Positions 54,113 to 62,735 of a stretch of 64,000 nucleotides of DNA are shown one piece after another. The notes beneath the pieces were generated by a model, which saw only the letters and a program-made list of their open reading frames with translations, made no database searches and was not told the origin of the DNA. The stretch spans positions 248,001-312,000 of the forward strand of contig CAWHEB010000001.1 in NCBI GenBank assembly GCA_963828285.1, read 5' to 3'. Origin of the DNA: DAIOEK01 sp963828285. Lineage in GTDB: Bacteria; Chloroflexota; Anaerolineae; Anaerolineales; Anaerolineaceae. Position 1 is the stretch's first letter, and each line of letters opens with the position of its first letter. The position numbers were made by a program, and so were the translations under genes.

Positions 54113-54958
54113 ATGGCATATGAAGCTGAGATCAGCAGAGCACATCCTACTTGTTTTCTTTTTCTTGTCGATCACTCGACTTCCATGCAGGATCCAATCA
54201 TGGGTATTCCAGAGAACCCTAAAAAGTCTTATTTTGCAGCAGATGCTATCAATAAAGTTATACAGAGCCTGGTTGTCAGTGCATCAAAAGACATGGATAT
54301 TCGCAAATACTTTCAGATCGGTGTACTTGGTTACGGTTTCGATGTAACGTCTATTCTTCAACCCCAATTAACAGAAAATGACCTTGCATGGATCGATGAT
54401 ATATATAAAAATCCTCTTCGTATTGAAAATCGCATTCGAAAAGAAGTAGACGAATCTGGATTAGAAATTGAATACCCAACGAAATTCCCGGTTTGGATCG
54501 ACCCTGTTGCCAAGGGGCAGACACCGATGTGTGCCGTATTAAAAAGGGCTGTGGACGTACTTTCGCAGTGGGTAACCGATTTCCCAGATTCTTATCCTCC
54601 AACAGTAATCAATATCACAGACGGGGAATCAAATGATGGTGATCCTAAACCAATTATTGAAGCGTTAAAGGATATTCATACCAATGACGGGCATGTTATT
54701 CTGCTCACAGTCCATGTATCCTCAAATCCATATTCAGAACAGGTATTCTTCCCTGATAATGAATCGCTTTTGCCAGATTATTTTTCAAAATCCATGTTTA
54801 AAATGAGTTCGACATTGAGCCCAAATATGTGCAGGGTTGCGAGTGAGTTATTGGGTGTGGAAATGCCGATCACTGCAAAAGGTTTTGTTTATAACGCCGA
54901 TATCGCCGGGATAGTACAAGCTTTGGAAATTGGAACGAGACCAGCAAATTTACCTTAG
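54113..54958 (+). CDS. von Willebrand factor A domain protein (TerY-like)
   Basis: 281 residues, a single vWA domain with a short C-terminal extension. MIDAS motif FLVDHSTSMQDP (Asp-x-Ser-x-Ser), the Thr in KGQTPMCAVLKRAVDVL, and the Asp in VINITDGESNDGDPKP are all in place, so metal binding should work. SD GGAGGAATT. First gene of a vWA-PP2C-kinase triad of the kind described beside tellurite-resistance (Ter) systems (TerY-P). No terA-terF genes are in the window. Confidence 0.88.
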   Translation: MAYEAEISRAHPTCFLFLVDHSTSMQDPIMGIPENPKKSYFAADAINKVIQSLVVSASKDMDIRKYFQIGVLGYGFDVTSILQPQLTENDLAWIDDIYKNPLRIENRIRKEVDESGLEIEYPTKFPVWIDPVAKGQTPMCAVLKRAVDVLSQWVTDFPDSYPPTVINITDGESNDGDPKPIIEALKDIHTNDGHVILLTVHVSSNPYSEQVFFPDNESLLPDYFSKSMFKMSSTLSPNMCRVASELLGVEMPITAKGFVYNADIAGIVQALEIGTRPANLP

Positions 54959-54974
54959 AACAAAGAGTTTATTT

Positions 54975-55739
54975 GTGATCATTAAATGGTTTGCTGCAAC
55001 TACTCAAAAATCCTGCAATTTACCCGCAGAAAATGAAGACGCCTTTGGTCCAGTTCTTGAAAACGGATCTATGACTCCATGTCAGAATTTCCGCTGCATT
55101 CTTTCTGATGGAGCCACAAGAAGCAGTTTTTCCGGTCCATTTGCCCGTTCGTTGGTCACAGGGCTATTAAATACAAAAGTAACGATAAATGATCTAAATC
55201 CATCCATCTCGGATGCTCGGATTGCCTGGGAAGAACAAATCAATCAGATCGATCTACCATGGCATGCACAAGAAAAAATAAAAGATGGGGCATATGCGAC
55301 TGTTTTACTTTTCCAATTAGTGAGTGATCATCTTTCTGGGAATACTGGAAAAAAGTGGAGTGCAATCGCAATTGGTGATACATGTCTTTTTCATTTTCGT
55401 AGAGAGCAACTCCTTGAAAAATTGCCGCTTCACCATAGCAACGAATTCAATAATCATCCGCCATTAGTCTCGAGTCACAAGTTGAGGAAGTATTACTTTC
55501 CAGATTGGGAATATTCAGGTGAATGGTTTCCTGGTGATGATTTCATTCTGGCGACGGACGCCTTAGCCAAATGGATCTATTACAGATTGGAATCCGGTAA
55601 TTCGCCGTTAGCAATATTAAAAGATAAACTATCCAGAAAATCCAGAGAGAATAATTTCTCAGTATGGATCGAGCTAATGCGCAAAAAACGAGAAATCCGT
55701 GATGATGATTGCACATTGATCTGGATAAAAACGCAATGA
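54975..55739 (+). CDS. PP2C-family Ser/Thr phosphatase
   Basis: 254 residues from GTG 54975, 16 bases after the vWA stop; a longer TTG start at 54930 would overlap it. PP2C motifs: ENEDAFGPVL, CILSDGATRSSFSG, GAYATVLLFQL, WSAIAIGDTCLFHF, DFILATDALAKWIYY and DDDCTLIWI. Metal-ligand Asp residues are present. The kinase gene overlaps its stop by ATGA, indicating coupled synthesis of a phosphatase/kinase pair. Confidence 0.88.
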   Translation: MIIKWFAATTQKSCNLPAENEDAFGPVLENGSMTPCQNFRCILSDGATRSSFSGPFARSLVTGLLNTKVTINDLNPSISDARIAWEEQINQIDLPWHAQEKIKDGAYATVLLFQLVSDHLSGNTGKKWSAIAIGDTCLFHFRREQLLEKLPLHHSNEFNNHPPLVSSHKLRKYYFPDWEYSGEWFPGDDFILATDALAKWIYYRLESGNSPLAILKDKLSRKSRENNFSVWIELMRKKREIRDDDCTLIWIKTQ

Positions 55740-57319
55740 CAAAGCAGTTAACCTCGTCAACCAAATATCCGTCATTTGATGCGTATCAAGCGGCGCTTCA
55801 ATTCCCCCAGCATGCGTTTCTCATTAGCGACCTCAAAAAAGGTGAGCTAGAACTTGATCTATGGGGATTTCCACGCGTTCGGAGTGGGGGATTTGCTCTG
55901 ACGTATCGTCTTCAAAATCCTCACGGATCATTTGCCATCCGATGTTTTCACAAAGACATCTCCGACCGAGCATATCGATACAGGGCAATTTCATTAAAAA
56001 TAGCTTCCCTTCAAAATTCTTCATTAGTACCCATTCAATATTTTCCGAGGGGAGTAAGCGTTGGTGGAGGGTTTCACCCAATCACATCCATGCCGTGGGT
56101 TGAAGGGGAGACGCTCGAGTTGTGGTTATATCAGAACCACAATAAACCATTAGAAGTGCATTCACTCGCTGCTGAGTTTCTCAGGGTGATGCGAACACTC
56201 GTACATTCTGGAATTGCACATGGTGATCTCTCTCACCAGAATATTATGGTATCAAACAAAAAGGTCATACTGGTCGATTATGATGGTATGTTCGTGCCAG
56301 ATCTTCGTGGAAAATCAAGCTGCGAGGTAGGGCATAGCAACTTTCAACATCCTCGACGAGATATGACCATGTTTTCACCAGAATTGGACCACTTTTCAAG
56401 TATCGTAATTTACCTTGCACTTGAAGCAATTGCATATCATCCGGATCTGTGGACAAAATATGAATCAGAGGGCGATGGGTTGATGTTCCGCAAGGCTGAT
56501 TTTTTGGATCCATACTCATCTCAATTATTACAAGAGATCGAGACTATCTCAAGTCTTCGAAAACATGTTTACCTGTTTAGAAAAATTTGCTTAACTGCTC
56601 CTGAGAATATTCCTAATCTTGAAGTTTTTCTGAATGGATCACCGATAAATCTTCCACGCGACGAGGAATATTTTCATCAGGACTATAGTTCAAAGAGAAC
56701 AGTGTCCCTTGATGCAACCAAACGATTTCCAATGGTTAACCAGCTCGGAAAGGTGGTTTCAGTAGTCGGAAAAGTAAGTGATATTTTTGAAGGCAGAACC
56801 AGAGATGGCAAGCCCCATATCTATATCAATTTCGGTAATTGGAAGGCAAAAAGCTTTACAACAGTCATTTGGGCTGATGCATATGATCATTTCAAATCAA
56901 GTTTTGGTGATGGAATTGATGACCTTATCGGGGAGTGGATCAGTGTCCATGGGATATTAACCAGCTATCAGCGCAGACTACAAATTGTATTGGATAGCCC
57001 GGTCGGACTGGAAATTTTGAAAGATGTGGAATTAGCCAAGTATAGATTGGGGCTTAGTACCGTCGCTCCAAAACAACCTCTTTTCAACGTGGATCTTGAT
57101 ACGGCTCCCAGTTACCGGCCTGTTCTGAAACGATATGAAGAATCGATTCAAACCTCATGGGGACTGGAATTTTATCCTAATACAATTCTGGATGAAAACC
57201 TGGTTTTTCTCAGTGGAAAAATTAGTGAAGAAGGGAAAAAACGGCTAGAAGAATTTGAGAGGACACTTCAAGAAAAGATAGATTATTTATATGCAGATGA
57301 TCTTAATGCCCATCCTTGA
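55736..57319 (+). CDS. protein kinase with C-terminal OB-fold-like domain
   Basis: 527 residues from ATG 55736. The kinase-like domain (about 1-290) has a nucleotide loop RSGGFALTYRL, the catalytic loop AHGDLSHQNIMVS and the metal motif LVDYDGMFVPDLRG, followed by GHSNFQHPRRDMTMFSPELDHFSS, the layout of TerY-P triad kinases. Residues ~335-445 look like an OB-fold: NQLGKVVSVVGKVSDIFEGRTRDGKPHIYINFG, FTTVIWAD and GEWISVHGILTSYQRRLQIVLDSP, as in nucleic-acid-binding OB domains. A helical tail follows. The OB assignment is by pattern only. Confidence 0.82.
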   Translation: MTKQLTSSTKYPSFDAYQAALQFPQHAFLISDLKKGELELDLWGFPRVRSGGFALTYRLQNPHGSFAIRCFHKDISDRAYRYRAISLKIASLQNSSLVPIQYFPRGVSVGGGFHPITSMPWVEGETLELWLYQNHNKPLEVHSLAAEFLRVMRTLVHSGIAHGDLSHQNIMVSNKKVILVDYDGMFVPDLRGKSSCEVGHSNFQHPRRDMTMFSPELDHFSSIVIYLALEAIAYHPDLWTKYESEGDGLMFRKADFLDPYSSQLLQEIETISSLRKHVYLFRKICLTAPENIPNLEVFLNGSPINLPRDEEYFHQDYSSKRTVSLDATKRFPMVNQLGKVVSVVGKVSDIFEGRTRDGKPHIYINFGNWKAKSFTTVIWADAYDHFKSSFGDGIDDLIGEWISVHGILTSYQRRLQIVLDSPVGLEILKDVELAKYRLGLSTVAPKQPLFNVDLDTAPSYRPVLKRYEESIQTSWGLEFYPNTILDENLVFLSGKISEEGKKRLEEFERTLQEKIDYLYADDLNAHP

Positions 57320-57322
57320 TGT

Positions 57323-57979
57323 CTAAGTTTTGGTTGCCTTGTAGTAACTAAGATAGATTTGCCTAAGATCTTTTGCCTCTGATTTATTTAATGCCATCAC
57401 TGCTGATCCCATACTTAGAGCCATGATTGTGATCCTGGCAGATGTTTCCGCGGCAAGAGTTGTTTCGTAAGCACGATCCAGATTTTCTCCAACACAAACC
57501 AACCCATGATTACCTAAAAGTACTGCAGAGGATGATCCGATCGTGTTGACTGCGGAATCTGCAACTGCCTGCGTACCTGGTCTGAAGTAAGGAGCCACCA
57601 ATACATCACCTCCCAAGCACATAGCTGATTCGGTGAGAATGGTCGGGATAGGTTTATGGATGACGCTAAAAACCGTTGCATAGGGAGCATGTGTATGGAT
57701 GATGGCTTTTATGTCCGTTCTGTAACGATACAAACTCAAGTGTAAAGCTGCTTCACTGGTTGCTTTCCAACTAGATTCAACGATACTTCCATCAAGATTG
57801 AGGACACAAATGTCTTCGGGTAGCATATTTTTATAAGTGATGGCTGATGGGGTAATAATCACATGGCCTGTCGTCTGGTCAAATACGCTGACATTACCTT
57901 GCGAACCATACGCCAGATGATCCTCAACCATTTGCCAGCAAATGTTCAGTATTGCCTCGCGAATTTCTGAATGAATCAT
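57323..57979 (-). CDS. class II aldolase/adducin family protein
   Basis: 218 residues like L-fuculose-phosphate aldolase. Motifs: YGSQGNVSVFDQTTGHVIITPSAI, KATSEAALHLSLYRYR with the catalytic Glu, the zinc His pair in IIHTHAPYATV, and LLGNHGLVCVGENL with the third His. It would cleave a sugar phosphate such as fuculose or rhamnulose 1-phosphate; substrate is not certain. SD AAGGTG. It converges on the kinase gene, 3 bases apart. Confidence 0.87.
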   Translation of the reverse strand: MIHSEIREAILNICWQMVEDHLAYGSQGNVSVFDQTTGHVIITPSAITYKNMLPEDICVLNLDGSIVESSWKATSEAALHLSLYRYRTDIKAIIHTHAPYATVFSVIHKPIPTILTESAMCLGGDVLVAPYFRPGTQAVADSAVNTIGSSSAVLLGNHGLVCVGENLDRAYETTLAAETSARITIMALSMGSAVMALNKSEAKDLRQIYLSYYKATKT

Positions 57980-58077
57980 TAATACACCTTTATGCGTATA
58001 GTTATTTTATTAATCATTCCATCAATTGGGGTGGGGGATTCATGGGAATGATTTGTATTGATTATAAACAAAGATAT

Positions 58078-59064
58078 TTATTTTTGCTTTTTTTGTTCGA
58101 AAACCTCAAAATATCCCTTATCTAGCTCGTCATCATTGAGATGAGCGTACCGTTGAGTTACAGCAATACTCTTATGCCTGGCAAGTTCTTGTGCCATTTT
58201 CAAATTCCCAGTACCCTGTAGAACCCTAGTCACAAAATAATGGCGGAACGAATGAGGGGTTACAGAACCTTCTGCTTCAGGACCTAATATTCTTTTTACC
58301 CAATCGGTGACAATATTTCTACCAGTTGTTGTAGTGATCGGTTGGATCTTCTTTCCAGCACCTTTATCATGTCTGGCAAATAGGGGTAGAGTAGCTATGG
58401 GTTTACCGGTCGCGCCATCCAATACTGCGCGTAGTTTCATATAGTCATCCATGGCTTCCTGTGATCGATGCGAAAACCTAATCACAGCCTGATGGTTACC
58501 CTTACCAATAATCAATGCTTTACCTTCCTGATAATCAATATCGCCTCGTTTCAAATTGCACGCTTCGTGAACACGGAGCCCTGTATCAGCAAGAGTGATC
58601 AAAAATGCTCGATCTCGCATTAATCGGAGTCTCTCATGGAGATCTTCATTCAAATCCTGACGGATATCGATCATCGTTTGAACAATTCTATCAATTGAAT
58701 CTTTGGGAAATTGGGGCAATCTTTGTCCAGGTATCCGTGCGCGGGTCTTTATCAATAGATGAACTCTTGCCAGGTTTACCTCTGCTAGTTTTTCCGCGGC
58801 AAGATACTCATAGAATCCGGTAACGGCTGTCAGATACAATCTCTCAGTTGAAGCTGAATAGTGTTTCAGTGAACTTATAAAGAATGAAACCGCGTCTTCG
58901 CTGATCTGAGCCACAGGGAGGTTTTGCCATTTCGAGTTTGCGTCAGACATCATTTGCAAAAACAACGATATACCGTTTTCATATGTTTTATATGTATTGA
59001 TGCTGCGAGCATCTTTGATGATCCGGATATAGTTTCGAAATGCTTCCTGTATGGAGATGGGCAT
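58078..59064 (-). CDS. tyrosine recombinase (XerC/D-like)
   Basis: 328 residues. N-terminal SAM-like DNA-binding domain (FRNYIRIIKDARSINTYKTYENGISLFL), catalytic domain with the first Arg in ADTGLRVHEACNLKRGDI, Lys in IIGKGNHQAVIRF, TPHSFRHYFVTRVL (HxxR), His in ARHKSIAVTQRYAHL and the nucleophile Tyr there. All five catalytic residues are present. The layout fits a chromosomal Xer-type enzyme at least as well as a phage integrase; no attachment repeats are seen. SD AGGAT. Confidence 0.87.
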   Translation of the reverse strand: MPISIQEAFRNYIRIIKDARSINTYKTYENGISLFLQMMSDANSKWQNLPVAQISEDAVSFFISSLKHYSASTERLYLTAVTGFYEYLAAEKLAEVNLARVHLLIKTRARIPGQRLPQFPKDSIDRIVQTMIDIRQDLNEDLHERLRLMRDRAFLITLADTGLRVHEACNLKRGDIDYQEGKALIIGKGNHQAVIRFSHRSQEAMDDYMKLRAVLDGATGKPIATLPLFARHDKGAGKKIQPITTTTGRNIVTDWVKRILGPEAEGSVTPHSFRHYFVTRVLQGTGNLKMAQELARHKSIAVTQRYAHLNDDELDKGYFEVFEQKKQK

Positions 59065-59186
59065 TTTTTATCCTACGTTATGTTTATGATAATCATACTT
59101 ATCGCAACCTTAATGTTTATTATACTCAGCAATCCTCACCCATGCAATGCTTGTTGTGAAATCATTCGGGATGATAATTTCTTGAT

Positions 59187-59599
59187 CTAGGACTTTTGCA
59201 ATTTCTCCCAGGCACCAACCCATGGGGTTCCCAGACGGTGATTAGCCGATACTTTTATCGTTGAGAGTTTTTGCCCGACAGCAATGGATTGAAGAGCTAT
59301 AGCTGTCCAATCTTTTTGTAGTAGAGCTGTACGCAATGATTCACTACTTTTAGCGGACCACCCCCATTGGAGCCGAAACTTATCAGCTTTTAGCCAATAA
59401 TCTCGTTTTTCCCAAGCAACTACGGTCTTTTCAACATTTGCGTGATCGATTTCAGGGCCAGAGTAATATAGGCAACTAAATCATAGCTATGCGCATCTGG
59501 CTCTTTTTGTTTCATTAATTCGCGTATCGCAACCACAATCGATTTGCAAAGCCGATTTCTTTCGGTGCCAGTCCCATCAATTGAAATTACTCGCGACAA
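59187..59599 (-). CDS. conserved hypothetical protein, frameshifted
   Basis: The first frame reads SRVISIDGTGTERNRLCKSIVVAIRELMK...HSYDLVAYITLAL and then runs out at 59420. The next frame continues seamlessly as EIDHANVEKTVVAWEKRDYWLKADKFRLQWGW and ends GTPWVGAWEKLQKS, stop at 59187-59189. A one-base loss near 59458-59462 explains it, giving about 137 residues. The AGGAG ahead of TTG 59599 makes that the likely start; ATG 59614 is an alternative. Trp-rich WEKRDYW and LQWGW are its most distinctive parts. Function unknown. It is divergent from tRNA-Leu. Confidence 0.6.
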
Positions 59600-59661
59600 T
59601 GTTAACTCCTGCATACATAATTCTAATAATGGGTATGTATTATATCCATAAATATGGTTTA

Positions 59662-59690
59662 TTGACGCATGTATGCCTTACGCTTATAAT
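59662..59690 (+). promoter_or_regulatory. strong promoter for tRNA-Leu
   Basis: TTGACG (59662-59667), exactly 17 bases, then TATAAT (59685-59690). This is the closest match to a full consensus promoter in the window. Transcription should start near 59697, five bases before the tRNA. Confidence 0.8.
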
Positions 59691-59701
59691 TCAATCCCGC
59701 C

Positions 59702-59783
59702 GGGGAAGTGCTGGAATTGGCAGACAGGCATGACTTAGGATCATGTGTCGTAAGGCGTAGGGGTTCAAGTCCCCTCTTCCCCA
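59702..59783 (+). tRNA. tRNA-Leu (anticodon TAG)
   Basis: A class II tRNA with a variable arm. The acceptor stem GGGGAAG pairs with CTTCCCC, discriminator A. The anticodon stem CATGA/TCATG closes the loop CTTAGGA, anticodon TAG (reads CUA/CUN). The long variable region (TGTCGTAAGGCGT) and T arm AGGGGTTCAAGTCCCCT are as expected. CCA is not encoded. No terminator separates it from tig, 33 bases downstream. Confidence 0.95.
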
Positions 59784-59816
59784 CACCCAATAAAACCATT
59801 TATGAGGATAACTGCT

Positions 59817-61248
59817 TTGAAAATCGAAACAACAACACGTGATGATCATCAACTTAGAATCGTGGTCGAAGTTGAAAATGAACAGCTTCAACACAAAATG
59901 CGAAAAGCTGCCCGCCATATTTCTGAACATGTAAAAATCCCAGGATTTCAGACCTGGAAAAGCCCCTTACGAAACTGTTGTTCGTTATGCTGGTGAAGAA
60001 CGGGTCCGGGAAGAAGCGATCGAATTCCTTGTGGACGAAATTTATCCACAGATGCTAAAGGATGAAAATATCGAAGCTGGCGCTCCTGGTTCATTGGAAG
60101 ATATCATCAGCATGGATCCTGTTAAACTGGCTTTCCTGGTACCCCTTGCCCCCAAAGTGGACCTAAAGGAATACTCGCAGGTTAGAGAAGAATATGTCCC
60201 ACCTGTGGTCACTGATGTAGATGTTGATAAAACACTTGAGCAATATCGCAATTACACTGCCACCCTTGAACCAACAGATAAACCAGCAGCAGATGGAATG
60301 GTAGTGTATTGTTCAGTCAAAGCTTTTGAAAAAGGTGCTGCTGAAGGTACTGAGCCAGTGTTGGACCGAAATCATTCTGTTCGGATTGATTCAAAAGCAG
60401 AAAAGAATGAAGGGGAATGGCCATTCTCTGGATTCGGTTCCAAGCTCATTGGGGTTAAAGAAGGCGATGTAAAAGAAATTTCGCATTCATATCCGAAAGA
60501 TTATGCTCAGGATGATCTTGCCGGTAAAAAAGTTGAATTTATTGTAAAAATTGATTCGATCAAAAATGTTGTCCTCCCAGAGCTAAATGAAGCATTTTTC
60601 CACAATTTCGGTGAATATCATACCCTTGAAGAGTTCAAAGCAGAGATCTTGAAGAACCTTGAAGCAGAAGCAAAAGCTGATTACGACTCCAAATATTTCC
60701 AACGTATCATCGAAAAGATCCGCGCTCAAGCTGAGATCAAATATCCACCACAGGTTCTTGAGGAAGAGAAGAAAAACCTGAGAAAAACCTTCGAAGAAGA
60801 TCTTGCCAGCCGTGGATATGACATGACCACTTATCTAAAGGTTAAAAACCTGACGGAGGCGGAGTTCGAAGAAAAAGAACTCATCACAGGAGCTAAAGAC
60901 CGTCTTGAACGTTCTTTGGTCATGGATGCAGTCGCTAAAGCAGAAAAGATCGAGCTGAAAAATGAGGATCTTGAAGCAAGTTACACAGAAACCTTACAAG
61001 ACCTCTCTTCCACGCAGGACTTTGCAAAAATGGCCAAAAAGACACCAAAGAAGCAATTGGTTAATGCTATTGCAATGGAAGCAGCATCACGTTTGATGAA
61101 CCGTAAGATCTATGAATCACTTAAGACAATAGCAAATGGCGAAGGTTCTTCAGCTTCGACTGAAGCAACAGAAACTCCAAAACCGAAGGTAAAAAAGGCA
61201 AAAACCAAGGCTGTAAAAGGTGAAACCACGCAGCCAGAAGGAGAATAA
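59817..61248 (+). CDS. tig: trigger factor, frameshifted near the 5' end
   Basis: Ribosome-bound chaperone with peptidyl-prolyl isomerase. The start is TTG 59817 after GAGGAT, reading KIETTTRDDHQLRIVVEVE. The ribosome-binding signature should read VKIPGFRPGKAPYETVVRYAGEERVREEA, but the frame breaks inside it: an extra base (C at about 59949) turns FRPGKAP into FQTWKSP. Removing it restores the gene to TAA 61246-61248, about 476 residues. The N-terminal, PPIase-like (~150-240) and helical C-terminal domains follow; the end is a Lys-rich tail (KVKKAKTKAVKG). clpP follows directly. Confidence 0.92.
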
Positions 61249-61249
61249 T

Positions 61250-61861
61250 ATGAGCTTGCCTTCAATTAGTAACGTTATTCCGATGGTGATCGAATTATCA
61301 GGACGGGGAGAACGTGCATATGATATTTTTTCATTACTTCTAAAAGAACGGATCATATTTCTGGGTACGCCCATTGATGATCAAGTCGCCAATCTTATCG
61401 TTGCCCAACTGCTTTTCTTAAACCGGGAAGATCCGGAAAGAGCTATACACATGTATATCAACTCCCCAGGTGGACAGATCTACGCTGGCCTAGCCATCTA
61501 CGACACTATGCAGATGATCTCAAACCCGATCTCGACCTTTGCAGTTGGTTTTTCTGCATCTTTTGGAACTGTCTTGTTGGCTGCAGGAACGAAGGGGCAA
61601 CGGTATGCACTACCCCACGCGACCATCCATATGCACCAACCCCTAGGTGGCACACAAGGACAAGCTACCGATATAGAGATCCATGCCAGAGAAATTTTAC
61701 GACTTCGCTCACGCTTGAACGAAATTATGTCTGAGCGGACAGGTAAACCTCTCGCGGTTATTGAGAAGGATACTGAACGGGATTTCTATTTGGATGCCAA
61801 ATCAGCAATGGAATATGGGCTTGTAGATCAGATTTTACAAAATACAGCGACTAAAGCCTGA
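61250..61861 (+). CDS. clpP: ATP-dependent Clp protease proteolytic subunit
   Basis: 203 residues from ATG 61250 (SD AAGGAG), one base after tig. Catalytic Ser in GFSASFGTVLLAAG, His in HATIHMHQPLGG, Asp in ERDFYLDAKSAMEYGLVD, all present. The Ser motif reads SASFG rather than the more usual AASMG. clpX does not follow, unlike the common tig-clpP-clpX order. A HAD phosphatase gene follows instead. Confidence 0.95.
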   Translation: MSLPSISNVIPMVIELSGRGERAYDIFSLLLKERIIFLGTPIDDQVANLIVAQLLFLNREDPERAIHMYINSPGGQIYAGLAIYDTMQMISNPISTFAVGFSASFGTVLLAAGTKGQRYALPHATIHMHQPLGGTQGQATDIEIHAREILRLRSRLNEIMSERTGKPLAVIEKDTERDFYLDAKSAMEYGLVDQILQNTATKA

Positions 61862-61878
61862 ACATAATGATCTAACAA

Positions 61879-61920
61879 AACATCCAGACATTGCAGCAAT
61901 TATGCAGGTGTCTGGATGTT
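61879..61920 (+). terminator. hairpin after clpP, possible terminator
   Basis: Perfect 12-base arms (AACATCCAGACA and TGTCTGGATGTT) with an 18-base loop that can pair further through TGCA/TGCA. The downstream stretch is not strongly T-rich, so it could instead be an mRNA-stabilising stem. It lies 18 bases past the clpP stop. Confidence 0.5.
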
Positions 61921-61949
61921 GTATTTACATAACAGTTGAGGTGAATTTG

Positions 61950-62735
61950 GTGATCAACTTCCAAGAACAAAACATCAAAGGGCTGATCCTGGATATGGAT
62001 GGCGTTTTATGGCGGGATTCTGAAAGCATAGGTAGTCTGCCAAAGGTGTTTTCCAAAATCGATGAACTTGGATTATTAGTAGTCCTCGCTACCAATAATG
62101 CCACCAAGACTGTTGAGCAGTACATCCAAAAACTCCTCTCTTTTAATGTTGAACTGAAAGATCAGCAGATCCTAACCACCAGTATGGCAACAGCAAGCTA
62201 TCTGATAGATAATTTTTCACCTGGCAGTGAAGTTTTTGTTATTGGAATGGATGGATTAAAAAAGACAATTACAGAAGCCGGATTTATACTATCTGAGGAA
62301 AACCCAAAAGCAGTTGTTGTAAGTGTTGACAGGAATATAAGCTACGAAAAGATCGGGACAGCCATGCGGTTTATTCGTGCAGGTAAGAGCTTTATTGCAA
62401 CAAATCCTGACGTGACCTTCCCCACCCCAAACGGATTACTTCCCGGAGCTGGATCAATCGTTTCTGCGGTTTCAACTGCCGCTGAAAAGCAACCAATTTA
62501 TATGGGAAAACCTGAGCTCCCCATGATGCACCAGGCGATTAATCGGATGAAGTTATTACCCTCAGAAATATTGGTTGTTGGCGATCGATTGGATACCGAT
62601 ATCCTCGCGGGACAACGTGCGGCCTGTAAAACGGCGCTTGTTTTATCAGGTGTCACTACAATCGAACAAGCTCACCTGTGGGTCCCAGCGCCGAATTATA
62701 TTGCTACAGATTTAAGTGAGTTATTAGGATGCTAA
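61950..62735 (+). CDS. HAD-IIA family phosphatase (NagD-like)
   Basis: 261 residues from GTG 61950, behind GAGGTG. An upstream ATG at 61902 would lie inside the clpP hairpin and is not favoured. HAD motifs: GLILDMDGVLWRDSES with the nucleophile Asp, VLATNNATKTVEQY, GKPELPMMHQAI with Lys, and VVGDRLDTDILAGQRA. Typical substrates are small phosphates such as UMP or p-nitrophenyl phosphate analogues; physiological substrate unknown. The rlmN start overlaps its stop by 7 bases. Confidence 0.87.
   Translation: MINFQEQNIKGLILDMDGVLWRDSESIGSLPKVFSKIDELGLLVVLATNNATKTVEQYIQKLLSFNVELKDQQILTTSMATASYLIDNFSPGSEVFVIGMDGLKKTITEAGFILSEENPKAVVVSVDRNISYEKIGTAMRFIRAGKSFIATNPDVTFPTPNGLLPGAGSIVSAVSTAAEKQPIYMGKPELPMMHQAINRMKLLPSEILVVGDRLDTDILAGQRAACKTALVLSGVTTIEQAHLWVPAPNYIATDLSELLGC

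Noticed and set aside
58078..59064. Tyrosine recombinase as mark of an integrated element next to tRNA-Leu
   Set aside because: No direct repeat of the tRNA 3' end, no phage or plasmid genes nearby, and all neighbours are chromosomal. A Xer-type role is as likely.
59691..59930. Reverse-strand open frame over tRNA-Leu
   Set aside because: Antisense to the tRNA and the tig start; no SD or known domain.
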